Under the pieces are notes generated by a model. It saw only the letters and a program-made list of their open reading frames with translations, searched no databases and was not told the origin of the DNA. This document shows, piece by piece, positions 1-11,800 of a DNA stretch of 64,000 bases. Both the position numbers and the translations under genes were made by a program. The stretch is taken from positions 174,955,600 to 175,019,599 of the forward strand of contig CM041293.1 of NCBI GenBank assembly GCA_023052935.1, given 5' to 3'. Source of the DNA: Piezodorus guildinii. Lineage: Eukaryota > Arthropoda > Insecta > Hemiptera > Pentatomidae. Numbering within the stretch: position 1 is the stretch's first letter; the number at the start of each line of letters is the position of its first letter.

Positions 1-479
1 TCCTGGGACACATTGTCGGACTTGTTAAGGAAAATGAAACTTGGCTTCTGCACAGGAATGCGGAACTTTATGCTGAATATCAAGATCTGAGCATTTCAAA
101 CTTCAAAAAGTAGCAGGGGCCCTTTAAACATATAAGGGAACACAAGAGACAGGATAGGACCTAGAGTAGACCAAGATTGCTTTGGAAAAATAATTTTTTT
201 AAGCACAGGACATGCTATGAAGACAGCACATGACAGGACTAACTGGGGCAAAATGATTGAGCAGGCAAAGGATAGTTTTGTCTGTTGCTCCAATAAAAAA
301 TAAAATATATTTTTTAAAACAATTTTCTAATAGTATCAATGGTATCAACATATTTGGTGGAAGATCAAATTTGGAATGGATAAATAGAATTCAATTTACT
401 AAAGTCTACTACAATGTATTATGTACAATGTATGCTCTGGAAAGCTTGTAGAGAAATTTGGACAAAAATTGAAATTGAT

Positions 480-1085
480 GAACAGCTTAAAATTTATTTA
501 TTTAAGCTACGAAATAGTTACCACCGTTAGTGATTATCCTTTCCCAACCGCTTGGAAGGTCCATTATCCCTTTTTTCCAAAAATCACTGTCCTTACTACT
601 AAAGAACAATCTGAACAGTAGGATTTCCCTTGTAGACAATTTCTGAGGGAACGGAAAAGATGAAAATCCAAAGGAACAGCGGGTCAGGTAAAACCTCCTA
701 TCTGAAGCTTAATAACTTTTCCCGAATCCTTATAGACACATGGGGCCTAGCATTGTTTTGGTGGAATAGCACTCCTTTCCGATTTGCCAACTTTGGCCAT
801 TTCTCTTTAATTGCTACCTTCAATCGATCTAACCGGGTGCAGTAGAAATCCGTATTTATAGTTTGGTTTTGTAGAAGGATCTCAAAATGTATGAGCCCCT
901 TTCAATCCCACCTAATACTGAGCATCACCTTTCTTGGATGCAAGCCGGCCTTTGGCATTGCGAGCGGCATCGTTCCAGGCAATCCCCAAAATTTTTTCAG
1001 CTGGTGTTGATGTAGTAAATCCATTTTTCGTCACCAATAACAACTCGTTTCAAAAATGGATCCTCCACATTTCTTTAAGCAGCAA
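480..1085 (-). pseudogene. Decayed mariner transposase (C-terminal half)
   Basis: Read on the minus strand, this stretch shows the order of a mariner transposase: GDEKWI (around 1030, first catalytic Asp region), then PKAGLHPRKVM, INTDFYC, and an HxxNARPH block near 750 in which the usual second catalytic Asp of HxDNARPH is Asn. Several stops and at least one frameshift (around 975) break the frame, so it cannot encode an active enzyme. A further piece of what looks like the same 3' region recurs at 35700-35890. Family assignment rests on these short motifs recalled from mariner proteins; subfamily is not resolved. Confidence 0.75.
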
Positions 1086-2886
1086 ATCACAACATTAGCT
1101 TTGTGATTCATTTTAGTAGAAAAAATAGGTCAATTTTATTTTAAAAATCTCTACGAACTTTTCAGACAGTCCAATAGTAAATAAAGTACTAAAGAATAAA
1201 AAAACATTTAAGTTAAATGAGTCTCCAAACAGTTAGAAATTTGATTTTAGAAGAAAGTGACATGTTTTATCACAGTTAAGCATAGAATGGGATTCAGAAA
1301 TTTCATGATTTTTATCTGCAAACTTATCTAATCTGCAGATTGGCAATGCAACTAATTTCAATTTAAATAGCTATTTGAGTCAGTAATGACCAGTAAAAGG
1401 CCTTTTTATAATTCTTCAAGTATTATTTTGATAAATTTAATTTATAAAACTTAATTAATATTATTAGTAATAATAAAAACAAACCAAATATTAAAACTCA
1501 TGCTCTATCTCTATGATAATATCATGCTAAAAAAGAAAAATGATTTGTTGTTGTTGTCAGCCCAATTATTTAGTTTGTATAATACAAGAGCAGACTAAAA
1601 AAAATGATATCAATGAATGTTTTTATAGCTTTATTACTTATATCAAAATAAGAGAAAATTTTTTATTTTTTAAAGATGAATAATGATTTTTAATTTCTAT
1701 GACCTCAATAATAATAAAACACTTTTTTAAAAAATTAGCAGGACAAAACCGCCAATCAGAGAAAATCAAAAATATCTTTTTGAAATTTTCAAACATTTTG
1801 ACAACAAATAACCACTTCATTCATATAAAGTAGTAATAGTATAAAAAAAACAAAAAAAAAAAGAAAACAGAAAACAAATGCATTGTGTGTCAGTGATATG
1901 TACACACATGCATAATTATTTTAAAAAATTGGATGCCAAAAGCTGCCAAAATTGGATGAGCTTGAATTGTAATGGAAGCCAAAAGCTTTAACTGAAATAA
2001 AAAATGTGTGAGATACTTGCTAAGTGTGCTAAAGTTGTAAATCATTTTTAGTTTATAAACAAAGTATGTGGCTGAAATTGTATCACACTAAGTGAACCGG
2101 TGAAGATCACTCGATAGCAAATAGAACGAGGAACGAGTATGAAATCCAATAAAGATTTTCAGAGAAAAACAGAGTAACTCAAATTTGATCTATTGTAAAC
2201 TACATTCACACTAACTCTAGAGAAAGTATCCTCAATTTATTCCATTTTTCTCATCGACTTCTAGTTCCTCGTTTACTTTCTCATTTTCCTCCACTTCGCC
2301 TAGAGTGGCCTCTAAATGGTGCTAGACATAATCTTGAAGGAAATCATGAACTGTTTATTTTTTTTAGATTTGTCTTCAGAACCTCGAGACGGTCTCTTGT
2401 ATTACACCACAGAGAGTCAAAGTTGCTTTTTCTTGCCTCATATGCAATTTCTGCATAAGTAAAAACTGATTAAAAGAAGGATAACTAATAAAGAATAACT
2501 TCAATTTCTAAAGTCCAGTTATGGGAGAATAGAACATGTGAAACTACCTACTATCTATTTAACCATTAAGTATTAATGGCAAAAAAAAAGCTCTGATTTC
2601 AACAAGATTGTTATTTTAAAACAAAACAAGACCGTAAAGGCTTATAAATTATTCAAGTGCATCACACCAGCAAAACACAATCACAAAAGCATCGTTCACC
2701 TTCCTAACGCTTTCCGTCTCTTTTTATTCTTCTTTTTTTCTCGCTTTGCTAATTTTTCACACAGAGCATTACGTTTTTCTTTCAGTAGTGAAGAGTAATG
2801 TCTAATGGAGAAATAATTCGTAAACATATGTAAAAATATACTACACTTAATATATATATATTATAATAAATAAAATAAATAAATAC
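1086..2886. other. AT-rich non-coding stretch
   Basis: No supportable gene. The minus strand at about 2350-2460 has a short open stretch (beginning YAEIAYEARKSNFDSLWC) ending in stops; it could be a transposon remnant or part of an unseen exon, but nothing ties it to a family. Otherwise AT-rich sequence with short A and T runs. Confidence 0.5.
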
Positions 2887-3029
2887 AAACTTAATTTACT
2901 GGTTCCGACGTTTCGGCCTAAACTACAGGCCTTTTTCAGGGAGAGTGTCACAACATAATACTCTCCTTCAAACACCCTGAAGAAGGCCTATAGTTTAGGC
3001 CGAAACGTTGGCACCAGTAAATTAAGTTT
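2887..3029. repeat. Long inverted repeat carrying hammerhead-like cores
   Basis: Two arms of about 57 bp (2887-2943 and 2973-3029) are reverse complements with only a few mismatches, separated by about 30 bp. Each arm holds, in opposite orientation, CTGAAGA followed by a GGCC-containing stem and then GAAAC, which resembles the CUGANGA-stem II-GAAA core of hammerhead ribozymes. On the plus strand CTGAAGA is 2977-2983, the six-base stem GGCCTA/TAGGCC is 2985-2990/2996-3001 and GAAA is 3002-3005. One extra A (2984) sits between core and stem, so it departs from the canonical motif. Confidence 0.85.
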
Positions 3030-4289
3030 ATACTGAATTGTGTTCTTTTGACTGCACCCTGAACTTCTTCTCTCTTATATACACACAGTCAACCATTCTC
3101 ACTTCAATATAAATATACATGCAATATATAATGATCAAGAATTAGTCAGGATAACCAAGGATAATTAAGATAAGGATAATTTCACAATGCAGGATACCAC
3201 ATGAGTAAAGATCTATTCAAGAGGGGCGAATAGTTTACCAAAACTATTGTTAGAGCCACAAGCCACACCTTCCTATCTCAATTGCTGGTCAAGATTTTCA
3301 AGAAACCTCAAGAAAGAAAGAAATTGTTGAGAAAAATGTACAAATTTCTAAACTTTTAAATTAAAAAAAAGTTACAATATGTTTTTGACATTCTCAATGG
3401 TATACAGGATTAGGATGTTGAACGTGTTTTTGGTAAACCATCCCACTCTTTATTACCGACATTTACTCTTAGGACTAAATAATATAACTAAGTATATATA
3501 AAATTTTATAAATTATAGAAAATAAAATTTATGTGTTTGTGACAAGAATATGAAAAGCATAATTCATTTGTTTTTGTTTTTTTCTCTTTGGAGTTTCCCA
3601 TTTTCCACCAGAATTGGAGTCTTCCTCTTGTTCTTCTGTCCACAGACTCCCACCCAATCCATCATCAACTTTGATATCTTTCATCACTCATCCTCCTCAC
3701 ATGAACATATCATCTAAGTCTCCGCATTTCTATAATCATATTGTTTCCTAAATCAATTTCCTCTTATAAAGCACTATTTTTGACCCTTTCGATTCGTGAT
3801 ATTCTAGCTACTGTCATATAAATTAACATTTTATACAAAATATATGTTAATTTAAAAATTTTGGCTTGTCAAATCTTCATCCCATTAATTTTAAACGTTA
3901 ATTTCTGTTTAATAAATAAAGGATAGATATGGTCTTAGGTTTTTGACTATAAGACTTAACAATTCCAAGACTAAAATAATTTAAATTTTAATTTTAATGA
4001 TATTTACAACAAAAAATACATCGAGTAAATGTGATCATCGACATATGGGCTTAATATAGGTTTGAGAAGAAACTACCCAGTGGTAGCGCTCTAAAGTTTA
4101 TTCAAGTCAGTAGGGCTTGCGGCTAGGTCTTTTCATTCACCTCAGAGGATTATCATGAATAGAAAGAGATGAGATGTTACTGTTATGGTTTGAGTAGGCT
4201 GGTAGTTGGGAATTGAAGGAGTTATATCTACTACGGGCTAAGTCTGCATCTACTGGGATATTCAGGTCTTCAGGGATGTAAGGAGCATT
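3030..4289. other. AT-rich non-coding stretch
   Basis: No gene or recognisable domain. The last 200 bases (about 4080-4289) are less AT-rich and may be the untranslatable upstream part of the LINE fragment that follows. Confidence 0.5.
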
Positions 4290-4313
4290 TAGCACCTTTC
4301 AAAAGATTTTGGA

Positions 4314-5486
4314 TTGCAAGAATTGGATGCAGTTTTTCGCCCTGGACGCCAAACCCAAGACCATATCTTTGCTTTGAGGATGATAATAGAGAAAGCCTGG
4401 GATCGAAATAAAAGCTTATACCTTGCTTTTGTGGATATTAAAGCTGCGTTTGACTCAGTACCTATAGAGGAAATATGGAACGCCCTGAGAGTAAAGAACG
4501 TGCCTGAGGGTTTGCTACTCGCTATAAAATCAACATACCAGGTGCCAAAGGGCATTGTAAGAATTAACGGTCTCGAGTCAAAGAGCTTTCCGATGGCAAA
4601 AGGAGTAAAGCAGGGGGATAGCCTCAGCCCTCTACTCTTCATCATCTTTATGGATGAAATAATTAAGATTTGCAAGAGAAGAACAGCAAGAGCGGTGATT
4701 GGTCATTGGAATATGAGAACCATACAGGCACAAGTAATGGTGTATGCCGATGACATAGTCCTTATTACTGACTCTAGCGTTAAGCTCCAACAAGCCCTAA
4801 TAGAGTGGGAAGCAGAATTAGGGCGGAAAGGTATAATTATTAATGCCAGAAAAAGCAAGATCCTACAAGTGGGACGACAGCCCGAACAAATCCACATTAT
4901 GTGCAACGACGAGGAGCTTGAAGTGGTAAATGAATTCTCCTACCTTGGAACTGGGATAAGCGGAAATGGAAAAATACAACCCAAAATATCCCACAGGATA
5001 GGAAAAGCAAATAATATTTACTATTCCATCAGCAACACAGTAGTAGGAAAGAGAGAGGTTAAAAAAGTATACATGCCTGTTCTACTGTACGGAGCAGAGA
5101 GCTGGGTACTCCCGGACAACAAATGGAGCCGTATAACAGCGGCAGAAATGAAATACCTGCGCAGAGTGGCTTCCAAAACCCGCAGGGATAGGATCAGGAA
5201 TGAAACAATAAGGGAAGAATTAAACATTCCTGCAATGAAGGAGACCCTGGAGAAGAGACAGTTGAGGTGGTACGGGCATGTATGTAGGATGAGCCAGGAT
5301 TGTGACCCACGCAAATTTATGGAGGCAAAACCAGTTGGCACCAGACCTAGAGGAAGGCCTAGGCTTAGCTACAATGGCTACATTACCAAGTTGGGGCAAG
5401 CGAGAGGCAAGACACTGCAGGAGATGAAGACTCTTGCAGGAGACAGAGAGAGATGGAGATCCTGGGTTGGACTATCTCCACGCTGA
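4314..5486 (+). mobile_element. 5'-truncated non-LTR retrotransposon reverse transcriptase (RTE-like)
   Basis: An uninterrupted 390-codon frame encodes the reverse transcriptase and C-terminal part of a non-LTR retrotransposon. Visible RT blocks in order: AFVDIKAAFDSVP (first catalytic Asp), KGVKQGDSLSPLLF, the YADDIVL active-site box (around 4743), an EFSYLG block, then LLYGAESW and the terminal RWYGHVCRM followed by RPRGRPR that is usual in RTE-type elements. No apurinic-like endonuclease domain precedes it, so it is a 5'-truncated copy. Between KREV and KVYMPVLLYG about ten residues usual in the family appear to be missing in frame. It lies tail-to-tail with DESI1, whose stop is 261 bases further on. 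The lack of stops suggests a fairly young insertion. Clade assignment is inferred from motifs, not a tree. Confidence 0.85.
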
Positions 5487-5747
5487 AAGGCACAAGGAGA
5501 GAGCTAAAGAAGAAGGATTGGATGCAGGAGGAATTTGATGGTTTGGTGAATCCCCATAGTTCAATTCCATACATCCAAAATTTAAATTTAAGTTCAGATT
5601 TAGTCTCAGAATAAACTCCATGTGGATTAATTTCATTATATAGCTTATCAGGAGATTAGGTTAGGCTTAGCTCAAAATAAATGAATTATTCTTTTTCATC
5701 TTATGCTGCTTAACCTTTACCATATTATAATAAGATTATGAATATAT

Positions 5748-5880
5748 TCACCTGGCTGCTTCGATGTCTGAATTCAACTGGTAGAATTCAGGTGAGGCGG
5801 CTCTCCTCTGGAGAGGCTGCAAGTTCGGAGAGTTCTGGCTGATCTGTTCAATCAAACCTTGAAACCTCTGCCCAAACGGT
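5748..5880 (-). CDS. DESI1: DESI1 coding exon 5 (3' end)
   Basis: Codes for residues 136-179, starting T-PFGQRFQGLI, matching the PFGQALRPLL end of vertebrate DESI1, followed by a divergent tail ending SDIEAAR and TGA at 5750-5748. The stop overlaps a donor-like AGGTGAAT, so a longer isoform with another exon cannot be excluded, but no further exon is visible downstream. Confidence 0.88.
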
Positions 5881-8800
5881 CTGAAAATTCAAAAGGTATG
5901 CTTAAAATATAAAAGATGAAACGTTGAAAACCAACAATAAAAAATAACAAAAAATTGATAATCTCATACTTACGTGCTAAGTATCTCTTCTGGAAGTTTT
6001 AAAATATAGTCCGGTATTCCGTTGCCGACGAGAAATCGACTGAGATTGTCTGAAAAGTTATTGCAGTTATGCTTTAGAAGGTCGTACTGATCTCCCCTGA
6101 AAGAATAAATCACCCCATCACACTAATTATTTTTAAATTATTCCTAAAATGTGAATAAACATTATTAATTTTCAATATAGAAAATGTCCACAATAGATAA
6201 AATCTTTACCCTTAAACAACTAGGAGAAAAGATGTATGAATTTGGCCTCTCCATATGGATCCTTTTAGTAGACTTTGAGGTGGCATATGATTCTGTTATC
6301 AGGGAGCAGCTCTACAGTGCAATGAAAGAAATGGGTATTCCTGAAAATCTCATTGGATTGACTAGGTGTACTATGGAGGGGAATATCAGCCAAGTCCGAA
6401 TGCGCGGAAGAAGTAGCAACACATTTGGTGTAAACATTGGTCTAAGAGGCACTGCTGCTTTTAATCTAGTCTAACACAAAATTATCAGAAGGACGGGACT
6501 GAACCATGGCAATACCATATTTTCTAAAATGGTACAAACTAAACCCTTACACATGCGGATAATGTTGCTATAATTGGACAATCCCAAAATTCTGCGGAGG
6601 AAGCATAAACCATAGGACTTAAAATAAATACAAATAAAACTAAGATGAGGAGCATAAAAGGAATGAGATAGCTCCGCAACAAGTCAGATTGGGAAACTAT
6701 GTTTTTGAGGTTGTACCAAGCTTCCAATACTTGGGAGCAGCAATCAATAAAGCTTATTTTATCCTGTCGAAGCATTTCGGAAGCAGTCTTCCAAGCCGTA
6801 CTACGAAAATAAGAATAAACAAATGCCTTATAAGGTTTATAGCAACATATGCATGTGAAACATGCACGATCAATAAGTCTGTTGACTGTTTCGAAAGAAA
6901 GATCCTCAGAAGCATTCTCAGACCTTTCTAACACAACTTCCGAATTGTTAGAGGATTACATATGAGCCAAAAACTATAGACATATTTTAGAACACAGATC
7001 CAAGCTCAGCCTAAGTTAAGCCATATACAGAAAATTAATCATGATCATTCTGAAGAAAGGCAATGAGAACTAATTACTATGTAATTTATATTGGAAAATT
7101 TACTATTTCCATCCAAAGTAATAAATCAGCTTTTACTTTTTTCACTCTTTAACTCACTACTTTCTAATATTTATTGTTTGTTTTCTTTATTCTGTTAATT
7201 TTTCCTAATTATTTATCAAAAACCCACATTGTTTCTTGTTAAGTTTTAAGTGCTGATGAAGACCCTGCAACGTGGGTCTAAAGGTTGGACAATAAGAGTT
7301 TTTCACTATTTTTTGACCGCCAACCGAACTATTTTTAATCTTTTAAATAAAAATTTAATTAATTTATTATAATACTTATTCAATTTTCACTGTTTGTTTT
7401 TTATATTCTCACTATTTTTAATGCGATGTTTAATGTATTTTCCTATAAAAAAATTGTATGCCTTGTATCATACTTCTTTTCAGCAGTGATTAAAACCCGC
7501 AATGTAGGATGAAACATTTGTTCTGTAATAAATAGTTCAAACTATTTTTGAACATAGTTAATGCCTGTCACCTGAACTACCTCATTTTTCATCAAAAGAG
7601 GTTTATATTTAACCTGTGAGAATGAACTTTAAATTGTAACAGATACTGCCAGTATTTTTAAATTATTTTTTTAAAAACAGTATTTAATAACATTAGTCTA
7701 TTTGTAAAAATGGTTACCAAGGAAATAAGAATATAAACATATGACATAACATTTAAGTTAATACTTAAGGAAATAGTATGCATACCTAATCCAAATATAG
7801 CATTGTCATATTTATCAGGTATATCTTTTTGTGTTTGCATTCTAAGTGAGAGAGGCAGCAATCAGTAATTTATTTTATAATATTAATAAGTTTTTCAAAA
7901 ACTCAGACTTATTAGATAAAGGCTGAATATTAGATAATATTTCTCCTTGCTTCAAAAAAAGATGAAGAAAAACAAGAGGCGTTGAAGTACTTTGGGAGTC
8001 TTTTTCACTACATAAATTTCCTTCTTAAAAATTCATAAATTTATAATTTTATATTAAATAAATGATATCAAATAGAATTCTGTAAGCATGGAATTTTTGA
8101 ATAGGTTGCGTTAAAATAATCACTGATATACATATATCATTAACGACAAAACATTTTAAAAGTAAAAATAGTGCTAACAAATTCAATTTTAAAATATTGT
8201 ATAATAGATATTAAACAAACCAAAACTACTTTCAGAATGAAATTTCATTAATGTTATAAACATTTTGAATAAGATAGCTTAAAAGAATTAAACTGAAATA
8301 GATATACAGTAACAAACATAAAATTAAATGGAAATAAAAGCGAGATTATAAAAATTGATTATTAACTGAATTGCACAAATTGCAGTAATGATTAAACTGA
8401 GATCTTAAAAAGACTCAACATTAACATACTAGAAAAATCTGGTGCGGGCAACGCACGACTTTCACTTACCTCCATTTTTAAAATCAATGAAAGAATTTTC
8501 AAATACAGTTAAAGATAAAAATACGTGAAACTATTAAAGAATTAATTAAATTGAATTTATATAGAAACATGTGTTTTATTAAAAAATCTATTATATTATT
8601 ATCTAAAATAATCAGTTTTATCTGCTTTTCATTACTCTTTATTAACTTTTACAAGTCTGTGAATTAGATAATATTTATTCTAAAATCTTTAGTTTTCCAA
8701 CAGTATATTATACGTATATATTACTGGTGCTATGTTCCAAATCCAAAAATTACATAAAAAAAATATTTTTTCAGTTTTCTCCTTTAGTTGGTTTTTAAAT

Positions 8801-11800
8801 TCGCACGACTTACATATTTAGCTGTTATTTATCAATGCTAACAAGATAATTTGGTTATTTTTATAGAATCTACAAAATTAAAGATACTTTAAGGGTAGAA
8901 AATTTAAAATGTCAGACTATTTTAATCAGAATGAAAACTACATGATATTAAAGCTCATTTTGTTGAAAAAGGTTTTGTAACGTCACGGAGGTATATTGGT
9001 CTTAAATATGAGATTTCAGTTTCATAGGACATACGTTTCCGCCCGGGAGTTCACACACAGACCTTTTTGCCGACTTGGTTACTATCTTATATAGTAAGTG
9101 AAAGTCAAAATGTATAAGAAAATAATTGAATAAAAAAATAAAAATAATCAATGTTTATTTTTATTATTTATTTTATTAAAGTATAAAGCAGGTATTGCAC
9201 AAATTGCTAATTTATTAAACATATATATCTATATACAGTAGTGGTCATGACCTATATGCTTCAATTTTTTATGGTTATGAATTTGATTAAATTTTTAAAT
9301 TAATTTTTAAAATTAATTTTCTTAATTAAAAAAAAAAATTTGATTTTGTCTACTTATTTATATCATACTCATACGCTTAATGAAATAAAGAAATTTAAAA
9401 AAATAAAATAATGTTTCTTAGTTATAGGTTAGTATAATATAATATTGGTACTAGTTTCAAATACTACCAGAATAAAATTTTTAATTATGTAGAATTTTGA
9501 GCATTTTGCTATCAGAAACAATTAACATTATGAGATTACATAAGGTAGAGCAATTTTCACAGAAAACATCAGTGACAAAAATCAACAGTGGTTATAGTTT
9601 TGAAAATTAATTAATTTTACGAGAGAACTTAAACTTCTTAATTTTTTCATTGATTTTTATGTGTTTTTCTTCAATTTTCAATACATAATATCATTTTTTG
9701 TATAATCCACCAATTTCTATGATCAAGAGTGTGTAAAGCAGGGATTGCACAAATTGCTAATTTTATAATATATATATATAAGATCAGAAAGTTAAAAGAA
9801 TTTTTAATCTTTTTAGATGTGATAAATAATCCCAAAACACTTACCTGATAAAAAATGTGGGAATTGTAATGAGAGAGGTTTGTAAAATAGAGAAATCATA
9901 AAAATTCCAGATAAAATTCTTTCCATAAAAAAATGAATCATAGTCTTCTAATAAGTTATTAATACAATTTACTTAATAAAATTGAGTAAGATTTATGCAA
10001 CTTATCACAAATAATATATAATATATATGTATATATAACTTCACAAACACTTCTACACATACATACAGATCACATGGCGATATTTACCTGAATTCAGATT
10101 CCGCTAAACCATTTAAATACTCATCAAAGACTTGTTCCGGAATGAACGTCTTTCCTATAAGTATCTTTTTCACAGGTTCATACAATAAAGTACCCTGCGA
10201 AAAGTAAATTTCAAAATTCAACACAACTCAATATTAAAAAAAAAAAAAAAAAAATATTACATTAAAATCCCGAATATATAAGTTAACTTAATACATCAAA
10301 ATAAAAAATAATAAAGATAAACATACACATACACATAAGCCTTATTAACAATGCAATACACACACACACACAGAGGAAATAAGAAGGGAAGATACCGGTA
10401 GCTGACTCTGGGTATATTTTTAAAGAAGGGGGGGAGCTAAAATTAGATCTTCTAATGTTACAATTCATTCGGATAGCTTCTTCGCTATTGTTCATAGGAA
10501 TGCATATCTATAAGTCTATTTTTAAAATTTTAACTTTAAATTCTACACAGAATGCACACAAAATTTATGATAATTGTACAATAATTATATTCTTAGTAGA
10601 CTATCGATAAAGGAAGTTCTTTAGTAACATCAAAGAACACTATTGCCCTATCATAGTGATGCATCATTCATGAAATACTTATCAAAATAAAAATAATCAA
10701 ATTCAAATTGTTATTTTAACAATAAAATAACATAATTATTCTCTTTATTACAACTACTTTTTTTGTTTTGTTTTTTTAATCATGAAGTATTTTATAAAAA
10801 TTATTTGAACAGAACTTTAATTTATTATAAAATAGTAAATAAAGAAACATTAAATTTATTATTTAAATGCATGACATATTCTTATATAAAATATTTTTTT
10901 AATAAAAAAACAACACATGCTTCAGTGTTAAGTAACTGTTTTTTTAATTTTATAAATATCTTTCATTTAATGTGTATTTCTCTTTTTCTTTAATATTTAA
11001 ATTAATCCAATTTAAAATTTAAATTTTGATTTTTTTTATTTGTTTAAATAATCAACAAGCATTGAATATATGATTAAACTTCGGCATACAACACTTTAAT
11101 TTTTTTTAATAATCATTTAAAAAAATTGACGCTTATGAGGTACATTCAAAGAAAACACATTGATTAATTATTTTAAAAATAAATTTAATATTTTAAATAT
11201 AACATTTTTTAATATTCAACTGACAAAAAACTTAATTTTTATAAATTTTATTTGGTACTATTTCATAAACTGAAAAAAAAAAAAAAGTTAGGCAACATTT
11301 TCTTTTAATGTTGAATAAAATATCTACATAAAACAGCAACAATTATTAAAATTTGATAAACGTCGAAATACGGGTTCTTAATATTCAGAAATAAAACAAC
11401 AAACACAAAATTAAAGACACAAGCTTCATCTATGAGTAGTCATAAGAACTATAACAATAACCTGTACATGCTTAAAGTATTTTATGAGTCAGCTGATGTT
11501 ATCAAAGATGACAATAAGTATAATATATTAATGCTATTATTAAAATATGATGAATTATATTAATAAAATTGTTCCTCGTTTGGAAGTTCACTCTCCTTTC
11601 ATGTTTTAAGAATATTTGGTTTATGATTTTCAATAATGAACTTTGGTGATTAAACAAAAAAAGAAAAAAAAATTATCCTCCCCCCTCAAAATTTGAGGGC
11701 TTACGTTTCAAGATATGTAGAACCCAAATAACAAAAACTCCATTTGTCTGTCGTACACGACATTTCTCTGAAACTACTGGACCAATTTTTTTGAAACAAC

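Noticed and set aside
2977..3008. Canonical, active hammerhead ribozyme
   Set aside because: An extra A separates the CTGAAGA core from stem II, and no clear stem III with a cleavage-site strand could be drawn, so only a hammerhead-like motif is claimed.
4289..5574. Several minus-strand ORFs opposite the LINE RT
   Set aside because: Shadows of the plus-strand reverse transcriptase frame, which carries all conserved RT motifs.
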